A stretch of DNA of 29,078 nucleotides from AC-32 sp035624425. GTDB taxonomy: Bacteria; Actinomycetota; Thermoleophilia; Gaiellales; Gaiellaceae. The DNA is taken from positions 1 through 29,078 of the forward strand of contig DASPRN010000106.1 in the NCBI GenBank assembly GCA_035624425.1, given 5' to 3'. Under the pieces are notes generated by a model. That model had not been told where the DNA came from. It did no database searches and worked only from the letters and a program-made list of their open reading frames with translations. The translations under genes were made by a program, and so were the position numbers. Shown piece by piece: positions 1-7,526 of this stretch (its first letter is position 1; each line of letters opens with the position of its first letter).

Positions 1-1108
1 CGGACCCGAGGTTCGTGTCCGCAGGCGCAACGCTCCAGTTCGACACGTACAGCGACCCGTCACACCCCGCGGCAAGCCCTCCCGGGAAGGAGAGCCCATC
101 GGCGACGGTGAGCGGCGACGTGCTGTGCGGAGGAACCAGAACCACGGCTCCCTCACCGGGCCCTGCGTCCGGGAGGGAGTGGGTCGCGGAGAACTCCGTG
201 GCGTAAAACTTCCCGCCGGCTCCGAAGCCGCAGCCGGTGACGTTGCTGAGCCCCGTAGCCCACACCGTCAGCGAGCCCGTCGCCGGCTCGAAGCGCCAGA
301 CCCTGGCCGACCCTGGCGGATTCGGGACGCCGGTGAGCTCACCGACGTAGAGCGCGCCGTCCGGGCCCCGGTCGATGCAGGTCGGCACGGCATCGGAGAG
401 CGGCGGGTTCGGGATGAACGCCTCGACGCTGATCTGCCCATCGGTTCGAACGCGATCGATCGTGTTCGTTGCGGCGTCCACCACCCACCGGGTGCCGGGG
501 ACGGCCAGCACGCCGTACGGGTTCGCGTCCGGGAACTGGCCGGGCGGTACGAGGTCCTGGTGCTCGAGGCTCCACAGCCAGTCGAACCGACCGACGTCGG
601 CGACGATGTGCGTGTGACCACTCGGGTTGAACTGGATCAGCCGGCCGAGCTGGGCCCGCAGTCCCGCTGTGAGCTCGGGTGACCAGAGACCGTCCTCGAT
701 CGCCTCACGGCTCGACGCTTCGATGCCGTAAGCGGTCCCGTAGCCGAGAAACGCGACGCCGTCGATCCCGGTGGCCCGAAAGCCGCCCTCGGCGGAGATG
801 GACGCAAATCCGGAGATGACCCTGTGGGCTTGTCCGGAAGCGATGTTGACGACGCTCACGCCACTCGTGAAACCGGGGCACTGCTCACCTTCGGCCCCTC
901 CGGGACGGCAGTCCGCCGGATCGCCGCCGTGACCCGCTTCGGCGACGTAGAGCTTGCGGTTCGGGCCGAAAGCGAGATCGCGGGGGTTGTCGAGCCCGGT
1001 GACGATCGTCGTCCAGGTTCCGCTTGTCGACGCGGCGTAGGCGCCGCCGACGAACGGCGAGGCGCCTGCCACACCGACCACTACGCCCAGACAAACGAGC
1101 GTAGCCAC
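1..1108 (-). CDS. ScyD/ScyE-family secreted beta-propeller protein (3' part outside window)
   Basis: The reading frame is open from just below 1188 to the window edge and gives about 369 residues, so the C-terminus is missing. The N-terminus is a hydrophobic, Ala/Val-rich signal-peptide-like stretch ending near GGAYA. After it come repeated propeller-like phrases: GLDNPRDLAFGPNRKLYVAE, RGPDGALYVGELTG and CDGSLYVSNWS. These match the ScyD/ScyE-type secreted proteins of actinobacteria, whose biochemical role is unknown. The start is uncertain. No ATG lies in frame; GTG at 1108 is the first ordinary start, but a strong purine-rich stretch (GGGGAGGGG) lies further upstream, so translation could begin about 8-12 codons earlier at a rarer codon. 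The gene probably forms its own transcription unit. Confidence 0.75.
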   Translation of the reverse strand, partial: MATLVCLGVVVGVAGASPFVGGAYAASTSGTWTTIVTGLDNPRDLAFGPNRKLYVAEAGHGGDPADCRPGGAEGEQCPGFTSGVSVVNIASGQAHRVISGFASISAEGGFRATGIDGVAFLGYGTAYGIEASSREAIEDGLWSPELTAGLRAQLGRLIQFNPSGHTHIVADVGRFDWLWSLEHQDLVPPGQFPDANPYGVLAVPGTRWVVDAATNTIDRVRTDGQISVEAFIPNPPLSDAVPTCIDRGPDGALYVGELTGVPNPPGSARVWRFEPATGSLTVWATGLSNVTGCGFGAGGKFYATEFSATHSLPDAGPGEGAVVLVPPHSTSPLTVADGLSFPGGLAAGCDGSLYVSNWSVAPADTNLGS

Positions 1109-1242
1109 GCAGATCGCTACGAGAACGTGCAGTGTGCGCGTCTCAGACCCCTCCCCCGTGCTGCCGCAGTAAATCGCTGCCTGTCGTTACGAGCGTAACC
1201 CAGTTCCGGGCGATTGCAAAGAGCGCCGGTAGTGGTTCAGGG

Positions 1243-2256
1243 TCAGTAGCGCGGCAGGCGGACTTCCTCGCGGCGCTCGCGGGCGAAGAAGTGGATGCCG
1301 TCCACGAAGCGCACCCAGTTGCAGCGGGTGCACATGACCAGCGAGTGCGTCCACGCGCTGTCGGCCTGGAAGCGCACGCCGCGGAGCAGGTCGCCGTTCG
1401 AGACACCCGTCGCGACCACGATCTGCTCGCCGGGGGCGAGATCCTCGATCGTGAACAGCCGCTCGAGGTCCTCGACGCCGGCCTCCTGGGCCGCCGCTAC
1501 CTCCCGGCGACGAGTCGGCCAGAGCTGCGCCTGCAGCTCGCCGCCGAGGCAGCGCAGCGCCGCCGCCGACAGCACGGCCTGCCGTGTCCCGCCGATCCCG
1601 ATCGCGAGGTGGTCGTTCGTGCCGCGTACGGCCGCCGAGATCGAGGCGGTCACGTCGCCGTCCTGGATCAGCTTGATGCGCGCGCCGGCCACGCGTATCT
1701 CCTCGATCAGGTCATGGTGGCGCGGCCGGTCGAGGATGATGGTCGTAACGTCGTTGACCATCCGCCCGAAGGCCTCTGCGATCGCGCGGATGTTGTCCCC
1801 GACCGACCGGCGCAGGTCGATCGCCCCGCGCGCCTTCGGCCCCACGGCCATCTTGCGCATGTACATGTCCGGCAGCGTCTGGAACGACCCTGGCTCGCCG
1901 ACCGCGACCATCGACATCGCGCCGTAGCCGCCGCGCGCGACCACGCCGCGGCCCTCGAGCGGATCGAGGGCCAGGTCGACCTCGAGCCCGCCGGAGCCGA
2001 TCGTCTCCCCGACCCCCAGCTGGTCGCTCTCGTCGCCGGCTCCGATCACGACCCGGCCGTCGATCGGGAGCTGCTCGAGCGCGAGCCGCATCGCCGTCGA
2101 CGCGTCGTCCTCGGCCGCCTGCTGGTCGGCGCGGCCGAGCCAGCGCGCACCGGCCAGCGCGGCTCGCTCCGTCACACGCGCGTAGCTCTCGCAGAGACAG
2201 AACCGGCCCTCGTGCCCGGCCCGCTCCGAACGCGGCTCGCGCGCGGTTTCGGTCAC
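1243..2256 (-). CDS. GlpX-like (class II fructose-1,6-bisphosphatase fold) protein with altered active site
   Basis: The product is 337 aa, the usual GlpX length, and aligns along its whole length: RVTERAALAGARWLG (27-41), LALDPLEG (95-102), LPDMYMRKMAVGP (128-140), ILDRPRHHDLI (174-184), QDGDVTASISA (198-208) and ATGVSNGDLLRG. GlpX enzymes remove the 1-phosphate of fructose 1,6-bisphosphate in gluconeogenesis, using a metal site. By hand alignment to E. coli GlpX, D85 and E88 are kept (D98, E101), but K29 is Q45, D33 is E49, E57 is A73, D61 is S77, T90 is R103 and E213 is Q226. The family GEGE motif reads GAGD. The reading frame is intact, so this looks like a repurposed or inactive paralogue, not a pseudogene. 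The GTG start at 2256 overlaps the upstream kinase stop (GTGA), indicating translational coupling. It is the last gene of the cpgS/2-phosphoglycerate kinase operon. Confidence 0.88.
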   Translation of the reverse strand: MTETAREPRSERAGHEGRFCLCESYARVTERAALAGARWLGRADQQAAEDDASTAMRLALEQLPIDGRVVIGAGDESDQLGVGETIGSGGLEVDLALDPLEGRGVVARGGYGAMSMVAVGEPGSFQTLPDMYMRKMAVGPKARGAIDLRRSVGDNIRAIAEAFGRMVNDVTTIILDRPRHHDLIEEIRVAGARIKLIQDGDVTASISAAVRGTNDHLAIGIGGTRQAVLSAAALRCLGGELQAQLWPTRRREVAAAQEAGVEDLERLFTIEDLAPGEQIVVATGVSNGDLLRGVRFQADSAWTHSLVMCTRCNWVRFVDGIHFFARERREEVRLPRY

Positions 2257-3164
2257 GGCGCCGCCGGAACCGGGTGGGCGGCGGCGAGCACGAGCTCCAT
2301 CACCTCGGCGATCGCCTCCTCGATGTTCCCCTTCTCGATCACCGGCACGCCGTGCTTGCGAGCCCGGCCGAGGATGTAGGCCTGGATCAGGCGGATGTCG
2401 TCGAAGGCGTCGAGGTACTTCTCGTACGGCCGCACGCCATCGGAGTCGGTGTCGCGGATCCAGAAGTGGCTCGCGTGCGCCTCGGCGTCGTCGATCCCGA
2501 GCACGCACTCGACCACGAGCGCGCCCTCGATCTCCTTCGGGAGCATCCCCGGGACGAGGTGGACGCCCTCGAGCACCATCGACCAGCCTTCCTCGAGCGC
2601 GCGGTCGATCGCGGCGCGCACGCCGACGAGCACCTCGCGCGTCTGCTCGAGGAAGCCGCCCACCACGACGTCGCCGTCCTCCTCCTCGTCCGCCATCGCC
2701 CGCCCGGCCTCGAAGCTCGAGTGGTGGATGGCCGGCATGAACTCGCTCGAGAAGAAGGCGCGCATCGTCTGGCGCACGAAGTCGGTGGAGGTCACGCGCG
2801 TGATCCCGAGCCGGTACGCGACGTCCGTGGCGACAGTCGACTTGCCCGTCCCGGTTGCGCCGCCGACGAGCAGGATGATCGGCTGGTCGAGCTCGTACAG
2901 GTCGCGGTAGCGGCGCAGGCGCTGCATCGCCGCCTGGCCGTCTTCCTCGCCGAGGGTCTCGATCGCAACCTCCTCGAGCCGCTCCATGGTCGTCGCCGTG
3001 CGTCCGCTGGCGGCCAGATCGCCCTCGACCGCGAGCGCCAGCTCGTAGGCGCGATCGGCGGAGAGCCCTGCCGCGATCAGCGCACGCGCCATCAGGCCCT
3101 TCGAGAAGGGCAGGCCGTCCTCGCCGCCCAGCGGCAGCGGCTGGCGATAGCGGCGGTCACTCAT
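2253..3164 (-). CDS. 2-phosphoglycerate kinase
   Basis: The 303-aa product closely matches the length of the methanogen 2-phosphoglycerate kinase (about 300 aa). Residues 18-85 look like an ATP-cone domain (LPFSKGLMARALIAAGL...). A P-loop follows at 101-110 (GGATGTGKST), then TSTDFVRQTMR, FEAGRAM and LEGVHLVPG, which are typical of this family. The enzyme phosphorylates 2-phosphoglycerate with ATP to 2,3-bisphosphoglycerate, the first committed step toward cyclic 2,3-diphosphoglycerate. The ATG at 3164 lies 1 nt after the cpgS stop, and the 3' end overlaps the GlpX-like start, so it sits in the middle of a compact operon. Substrate assignment comes from family resemblance plus the cpgS neighbour. 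A kinase for another small acid cannot be excluded from sequence alone. Confidence 0.87.
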   Translation of the reverse strand: MSDRRYRQPLPLGGEDGLPFSKGLMARALIAAGLSADRAYELALAVEGDLAASGRTATTMERLEEVAIETLGEEDGQAAMQRLRRYRDLYELDQPIILLVGGATGTGKSTVATDVAYRLGITRVTSTDFVRQTMRAFFSSEFMPAIHHSSFEAGRAMADEEEDGDVVVGGFLEQTREVLVGVRAAIDRALEEGWSMVLEGVHLVPGMLPKEIEGALVVECVLGIDDAEAHASHFWIRDTDSDGVRPYEKYLDAFDDIRLIQAYILGRARKHGVPVIEKGNIEEAIAEVMELVLAAAHPVPAAP

Positions 3165-3165
3165 C

Positions 3166-4398
3166 TCACGCGCTCACCCTGTCGGGCGTGAGGGCGAGCA
3201 ACGCGGCGTCGACGCCCTCACCGACCAGCTCGTTGTCGGCGAAGACCAGCTCGCGGCCGTGGGCGACGACCGCCTCGGCGACGACGTCGATCGCAGCCGC
3301 CTTGATCTCGACGAGGTACGTATCGGCGTCGACGCGCTCGAGCTCCTCGCGCAGCGCCTCCCGCCGGGCGAGGTTGCCGGACACGTGGACGACCTCGGCG
3401 CCGTGCCGCTCGGCCAGGTGCCTCGCGAGCGTCTCGTGTGCGGCTGCCGGTGCGGTCGTGAAGAACGCCACGCGGCGACCGTCCACCGGCTCGACCGGCC
3501 GCGGCCGGAGCTCGACAGGGACGACGGGAACGTCCTTCACCTGCGCGATCGCCTCGAGCAGCGGTCCGTCCGCGCCGCCGGCCACGAGCACGAGGTCGGA
3601 GATCAGGATCCGGTAGGCGTTCAGGTAGCCGGTCGCCACCTCCACCGGCTGCGCGGAGCTCGTCACGAGCACGCGCGCGTCGACCTCGACCGGCGGGATC
3701 GCCGCGCCGCTGCCGTCGAAGATCACGAGCTCGGGCTCGAGCTCGGCCGCGAGCGCGGCGCCGTCGAGCACGTTCGAGTCGCCCGGGGCCCCCGCGAGGC
3801 CGCCGCCGCAGCGTCGGCACCCGATCGTCGTCACGCCTGCGAGCGCAGCCGTCTCGAGGTAGTCGGAGGCCGCGTGGCGGCCGGCGCGTGACAGCTCGAG
3901 CAGGTCGTCGAGCCGGGGCGGTGCCTCGACGAGCTGCGGCTCGGGCGGCCCGCCGCGGCCCATCGCGACGACCAGCACCTCGCGGTCGCGCGAGAACAGG
4001 CGGGCAACGTGCCCGGTGACGGCGGTCTTGCCGACCCGCTTCCCGGTGCCGAGGATCGCCAGCGAGGGCAGCGGGAACGGCGCGAAGGTGGGCGCATCGA
4101 AGCGGAAGTCCGGCCCGGCGTAGGTCAGCCCCCGCGCCAGGACCCGGCTCGCGACCCGGAAGCGCTCACGCGGCCCGAGCACCGGTTCGTCGGAGAGGTC
4201 GACGACGAGCTCCGGCTCGTGCTCGGCGATCCCCGCCTCGAGCTCGGAGACAACCGGAACGCCGTAATCCTCGCCGCCGACGAGCTTCTCGGTCCCGCCC
4301 GCGAGCCAGACCGCGACCACTTCGTGCGGCAGCGCGGCCAGCGCCTCGCGCACGACCGGCGCGTAATGCTCGCCGTCGATGACAGCTATCGCTTTCAT
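3166..4398 (-). CDS. cpgS: Cyclic 2,3-diphosphoglycerate synthetase
   Basis: The 410-aa product begins MKAIAVIDGEHYAPVVREAL and has a nucleotide-binding loop GTGKRVGKTA at 117-126. A CRRCGGG motif sits near the middle, and later segments read VIFDGSGAAIPPVE and LVLVAGGADGPLL. This arrangement matches the cyclic 2,3-diphosphoglycerate synthetase family, which uses ATP to close an intramolecular phosphoanhydride in 2,3-bisphosphoglycerate. The characterised enzyme from Methanothermus fervidus is somewhat longer (about 460 aa). The ATG at 4398 lies 2 nt after the stop of the metallophosphoesterase, and the next gene starts 1 nt after this stop. The linked 2-phosphoglycerate kinase supplies the expected substrate, which strongly supports the call. 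Product formation in this organism is inferred. Confidence 0.87.
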   Translation of the reverse strand: MKAIAVIDGEHYAPVVREALAALPHEVVAVWLAGGTEKLVGGEDYGVPVVSELEAGIAEHEPELVVDLSDEPVLGPRERFRVASRVLARGLTYAGPDFRFDAPTFAPFPLPSLAILGTGKRVGKTAVTGHVARLFSRDREVLVVAMGRGGPPEPQLVEAPPRLDDLLELSRAGRHAASDYLETAALAGVTTIGCRRCGGGLAGAPGDSNVLDGAALAAELEPELVIFDGSGAAIPPVEVDARVLVTSSAQPVEVATGYLNAYRILISDLVLVAGGADGPLLEAIAQVKDVPVVPVELRPRPVEPVDGRRVAFFTTAPAAAHETLARHLAERHGAEVVHVSGNLARREALREELERVDADTYLVEIKAAAIDVVAEAVVAHGRELVFADNELVGEGVDAALLALTPDRVSA

Positions 4399-4400
4399 GC

Positions 4401-5207
4401 TCAAGTCCGCGAGGTCACCTCGTCCTCGATCCGGGTCGTGTACTTCTCGAACGCGAGCGTCTCGGTCGAGAACTGGATGATCCGCTCCTCGCCGTGGAAG
4501 GGGTACTTCCGCCAGACGTCCACGTGCCGGTCGGCGATCTCGATCACGTTGTAGCAGGGCCGCGTCTTGCCGCGCAGCCGCCGTGAGGAGACGGTGCCGG
4601 CGTTCACGACGAACAGGTTCTCGAGGCGCCACGCATAGGGAACGTGCTTGTGCCCGGAGAGGACGAGGTCCACGCCTGCGCGCTGCAGGCACTCGAGGCA
4701 GTCGCCGGCGTCGTAGACGACGTTGCGCTCGCGCCCGGTACCCGGCACCGGCAGCAAGTGGTGGTGGAGCACGAAGATCCTCAGGTCGTCCGGCTCGGCC
4801 TCGGCGAACTGCTCCTCGATCCAGCGATAGCGGCCGCGGCCGATCTGGCCGTGGTCGAGGTCCGGCTCGGTCGAGTCGACGGCGACGACGGTCAGGCCGG
4901 GGACGCGCAGCACCGGGTTGCGCTCGCCGAACATGTCCTCGAAATGGACGTAGCCGACGTTGCGCGAGTCGTGGTTCCCGGGGATCACGACCACCGACTC
5001 GCAGTCGAGCCGGTCCATGTAGGCACGCGCCTCCGCGTACTCGTGCTTGAAGCCGAACGTGGTCAGGTCGCCGGAGCAGATGACGACGTCGGGCGCGAGG
5101 TCGTTGATCTCGCTGATCGCGCGCTCGAGCAGGCTGGCGACGAAGTCGGGCGCTCCGCAATGGAGGTCCGAGATGTGCGCGATGGTGAGCGCATCGCCGT
5201 TCTGCAT
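4401..5207 (-). CDS. Calcineurin-like metallophosphoesterase
   Basis: The 268-aa soluble protein has all five metal-site blocks of the calcineurin-like phosphoesterase superfamily: ISDLH (D14, H16), SGDLT (D47), GNHD (N78, H79), LHHH (147-150) and GHKH (H186, H188). It resembles the CpdA-type branch, which cleaves phosphodiesters, including cyclic nucleotides. It is the first gene of the cDPG operon, only 2 nt before cpgS, so a role in turnover of the cyclic product or of another phosphoester in the pathway is a reasonable inference but unproven. On the minus strand a TACACT hexamer ends 7 nt before the ATG, suggesting leaderless transcription of the whole operon from this start. Confidence 0.9.
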   Translation of the reverse strand: MQNGDALTIAHISDLHCGAPDFVASLLERAISEINDLAPDVVICSGDLTTFGFKHEYAEARAYMDRLDCESVVVIPGNHDSRNVGYVHFEDMFGERNPVLRVPGLTVVAVDSTEPDLDHGQIGRGRYRWIEEQFAEAEPDDLRIFVLHHHLLPVPGTGRERNVVYDAGDCLECLQRAGVDLVLSGHKHVPYAWRLENLFVVNAGTVSSRRLRGKTRPCYNVIEIADRHVDVWRKYPFHGEERIIQFSTETLAFEKYTTRIEDEVTSRT

Positions 5208-5214
5208 TGCTCGA

Positions 5215-5220
5215 AGTGTA
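5215..5220 (-). promoter_or_regulatory. -10 hexamer of the cDPG operon (leaderless)
   Basis: On the minus strand TACACT ends 7 nt upstream of the ATG of the metallophosphoesterase, so the predicted +1 falls on or beside the start codon. There is no clear ribosome-binding site. The same arrangement recurs at other starts in the window. Confidence 0.55.
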
Positions 5221-5275
5221 GTTTCCGAACCGCGCCGCGGGCGCGTCCGCTGCCGCTGCTACCCTTGCGCGAGGG

Positions 5276-5641
5276 GTGGCAGAAATCGCCGATTTCCAGG
5301 CGTATTGCGGCGACGAGGAGCCGCGGTTCGCCAACGATGCCGAGCGCGAGTGCGCGAAGGTGCTCGACTTCTACGGCGTGCCCTGGGCCTACGAGCCACA
5401 GACCTTCGTCCTCGAGCAGGACGAGGAGGGCCGCACCGTCGAGGCCTTCACGCCGGACTTCTACCTCCCCGAGCAGGATCTCTTCCTCGAGATCACGGTG
5501 ATGAAGCAGCGCCTCGTCACCCGCAAGAACCGGAAGCTGCGGAAGCTGCGCGAGCGCTACCCCGGCGTCCAGGTCAAGCTCTTCTACAGGCGCGACATCG
5601 AGCGGCTGGCTCAGCGATACCAACTCGACCTGGCCTCATAG
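5276..5641 (+). CDS. Small PD-(D/E)XK-like protein of unknown role
   Basis: The 121-aa product starts at GTG 5276 behind a purine-rich GCGAGGG stretch, with a TACCCT hexamer at 5260-5265. The central segment FTPDFYLPEQDLFLEITVMKQ resembles the core of PD-(D/E)XK nuclease-fold proteins, with P-D and a second acidic residue at the right spacing, but the usual Lys of E-x-K is Thr. The C-terminus is basic (TRKNRKLRKLRERYPG). An upstream motif, NDAERECAKVLDFYGVPWAYEP, resembles small endonuclease-like proteins. It may bind or cut nucleic acid; activity is unproven. The stop TAG overlaps the likely beginning of hpt, so the two genes are probably cotranscribed. Confidence 0.72.
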   Translation: MAEIADFQAYCGDEEPRFANDAERECAKVLDFYGVPWAYEPQTFVLEQDEEGRTVEAFTPDFYLPEQDLFLEITVMKQRLVTRKNRKLRKLRERYPGVQVKLFYRRDIERLAQRYQLDLAS

Positions 5642-6177
5642 AGAACACCGATCCCCGCGTAGGAGATGTCTTCCTGAGCGCGGACGAGCTTCGCGCGCGC
5701 GTCGAGGAGCTGGGCGCGGAGGTCACCGCCGACTACGCCGACCGCGACCTGCTGCTCATCGGCCTGCTGAAGGCGAGCTTCGTGTTCCTCGCCGACCTCT
5801 GCCGGGCGATCCCGATCTCGCACCAGATCGACTTCGTGGAGCTTGCCGGCTACGGGAGCGACCAGACCGGCGGGCACTCCCGCGTGCGCCTGCTGCAGGA
5901 CACCGCCATCCCGGTCACCGGGCTGGACGTGCTGCTCGTCGAGGACGTCGTCGACACCGGCCTGACGCTGAACTACCTCTGCAAGTTGCTCCGCCTGCGC
6001 AAGCCGGCGAGCCTGCGGGTCGTGACCCTCCTCGACCGGCCGTACCGGCGCCTCGTCGAGGACCTGCCGGTCGACTACGTCGGCTTCACGGTGCCGGACG
6101 AGTTCTTCGTGGGCTACGGCTTCGACATCGACGAGCGCTGGCGCAACCTGCCCGACCTCAGGCTGGCAAAGCTCTAA
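5638..6177 (+). CDS. hpt: Hypoxanthine phosphoribosyltransferase (start uncertain)
   Basis: The product is a purine-salvage enzyme that converts hypoxanthine or guanine plus PRPP to IMP or GMP. The PRPP-binding motif VLLVEDVVDTGLT is intact (about residues 99-111), and the family C-terminal phrase VDYVGFTVPDEFFVGYGFDIDERWRNLPDL is present. Full family length (about 179 aa) is reached only if translation begins near 5638. No ATG, GTG or TTG lies in this frame between the upstream stop and the conserved DPRVGDVFLSADEL region. The best-placed candidate is ATA at 5638, which overlaps the preceding TAG stop as ATAG and would be read by coupled re-initiation. A base error in the sequence is the alternative. 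Function is certain; the start is not. Confidence 0.85.
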   Translation: MENTDPRVGDVFLSADELRARVEELGAEVTADYADRDLLLIGLLKASFVFLADLCRAIPISHQIDFVELAGYGSDQTGGHSRVRLLQDTAIPVTGLDVLLVEDVVDTGLTLNYLCKLLRLRKPASLRVVTLLDRPYRRLVEDLPVDYVGFTVPDEFFVGYGFDIDERWRNLPDLRLAKL

Positions 6178-6189
6178 CGCCCCTCCCGG

Positions 6190-6211
6190 AAGTTTAGGCA
6201 CGCCTAAACTT
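6190..6211 (+). promoter_or_regulatory. DtxR/MntR-type operator upstream of the Nramp transporter
   Basis: A 22-bp palindrome has perfect 10-nt arms, AAGTTTAGGC and GCCTAAACTT, around the dinucleotide AC. The TTAGG/CCTAA half-sites are typical of metal-dependent repressors of the DtxR/IdeR/MntR family. It covers the -35 position (about 6193-6198) of the promoter whose -10 is TAGACT at 6217-6222, so a bound regulator would block transcription of the metal transporter when Mn or Fe is sufficient. Which metal acts cannot be told from the site. Confidence 0.8.
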
Positions 6212-6216
6212 CGCGC

Positions 6217-6222
6217 TAGACT
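6217..6222 (+). promoter_or_regulatory. -10 hexamer of the Nramp gene (leaderless)
   Basis: TAGACT ends exactly 6 nt before the ATG at 6229, so +1 would fall at the start codon. The spacing to TTTAGG inside the operator is promoter-like (about 18 nt). Confidence 0.6.
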
Positions 6223-6228
6223 GAGAGC

Positions 6229-7515
6229 ATGATGGCAACACGCGCAGACGCGGTGGCCACCGGCTCGGTCGGGGCGGCCCAGCGCGCCTTACGACGCGGC
6301 CCGAGCCGCGGCTGGCGGATCCTGCCGTTCCTAGGCCCCGCCTTCGTCGCCTGCGTCGCGTACATCGACCCTGGAAACTTCGCCACCAACATCGCGGGCG
6401 GCTCGAAGTTCGGCTACACGCTCTGCTGGGTGATCCTCGTCTCGAACCTGATGGCGATGCTGATTCAGACGCTGTCGGCCAAGCTCGGGATCGCCACAGG
6501 GCGCAACCTGCCCGAGATCTGCCGCGACAACTTCTCGCGACGCACCTCGTTCGGCCTCTGGGTCCAGGCCGAGCTGATCGCGATGGCGACAGACCTGGCC
6601 GAGTTCCTGGGGGCGGCACTCGGCTTCCAACTGCTGTTCGGGATACCGCTCTTCCAGGCCACGCTCCTGACCGGGGTCGTGACGCTCCTGATCCTCGCCC
6701 TGCAGCGCTTCGGCCTGCGACCGTTCGAGGCGGTCATCGCCGGCTTCGTCGCCGCGATCGGCGGCTGCTACCTCGCCGAGATGTACTTCGCCCACCCGCC
6801 GCTCGGAACGGTCTTGCAGCACACGCTCAGGCCGGAGTTCGCGGGGAGCGAGTCCGTGTTGCTCGCCGTGGGAATCCTCGGCGCCACGGTGATGCCGCAC
6901 GTGATCTACCTCCATTCGGCGCTGACCCAGAACCGCGTCGTGCCGCGCAACGACACCGAGGCGCGCAGGCTCTACCGCTACACGAAGATCGACGTCGTGA
7001 TCGCGATGTCGATCGCGGGGCTGATCAACATGGCGATGCTGGTCGTCGCCGCGACCGTCTTCTACGGCTCGGGCCTGTTCGACGTCGCCTCGCTCGAGAC
7101 CGCCCACCGGACGCTCGAGCCGATCCTCGGCAGTGCCTCGGCGACGCTGTTCGCGCTCGCGCTGCTCGCCTCCGGGCTCTCGAGCTCGACCGTCGGCACG
7201 CTCTCCGGTCAGGTCGTGATGCAGGGGTTCATCGACCGCCAGATCCCGGTCTTCGTGCGCCGGCTGGTGACGATGCTCCCGGCGCTCGTGGTCGCCGCCA
7301 TCGGCGTGAACCCCTCACGCACGCTCGTCCTCAGCCAGGTCGTGCTCTCGTTCGGGATCCCGTTCGCGCTCATCCCGCTCGTCTGGTTCACGAGCAGGCG
7401 CGACCTGATGGGACCGCTCGTGAACCGCCGGCTGACGACGACGGTCGCCGTGGGGGTTGCCGCCGTGATCTCCGGGCTGAACGTCTTCCTGCTTTGGCAG
7501 ACGTTCTTCGGGTAG
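6229..7515 (+). CDS. mntH: Nramp-family divalent metal (Mn/Fe) transporter
   Basis: This is a 428-aa polytopic membrane protein with about 11 hydrophobic segments. TM1 carries the Nramp metal-binding motif DPGN at 47-50 (AYIDPGNFATNIAGG). TM6 carries ATVMPHVIYLHSAL, whose A219 and M222 contribute the remaining metal contacts in characterised Nramp proteins. These proteins import Mn(II) or Fe(II) with protons across the cytoplasmic membrane. The first of two successive ATGs (6229, 6232) is chosen because the TAGACT hexamer ends 6 nt before it. The upstream palindrome predicts repression by a DtxR/MntR-type regulator. It is a single-gene unit whose 3' end lies 11 nt from the convergent CcmI-like gene. 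Confidence 0.93.
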   Translation: MMATRADAVATGSVGAAQRALRRGPSRGWRILPFLGPAFVACVAYIDPGNFATNIAGGSKFGYTLCWVILVSNLMAMLIQTLSAKLGIATGRNLPEICRDNFSRRTSFGLWVQAELIAMATDLAEFLGAALGFQLLFGIPLFQATLLTGVVTLLILALQRFGLRPFEAVIAGFVAAIGGCYLAEMYFAHPPLGTVLQHTLRPEFAGSESVLLAVGILGATVMPHVIYLHSALTQNRVVPRNDTEARRLYRYTKIDVVIAMSIAGLINMAMLVVAATVFYGSGLFDVASLETAHRTLEPILGSASATLFALALLASGLSSSTVGTLSGQVVMQGFIDRQIPVFVRRLVTMLPALVVAAIGVNPSRTLVLSQVVLSFGIPFALIPLVWFTSRRDLMGPLVNRRLTTTVAVGVAAVISGLNVFLLWQTFFG

Positions 7516-7526
7516 GCGCCAGGCGC

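Noticed and set aside
1243..2256. GlpX-like gene as a decayed pseudogene
   Set aside because: Length is normal, there is no frameshift or internal stop, and it is translationally coupled in a compact operon; loss is confined to catalytic positions.
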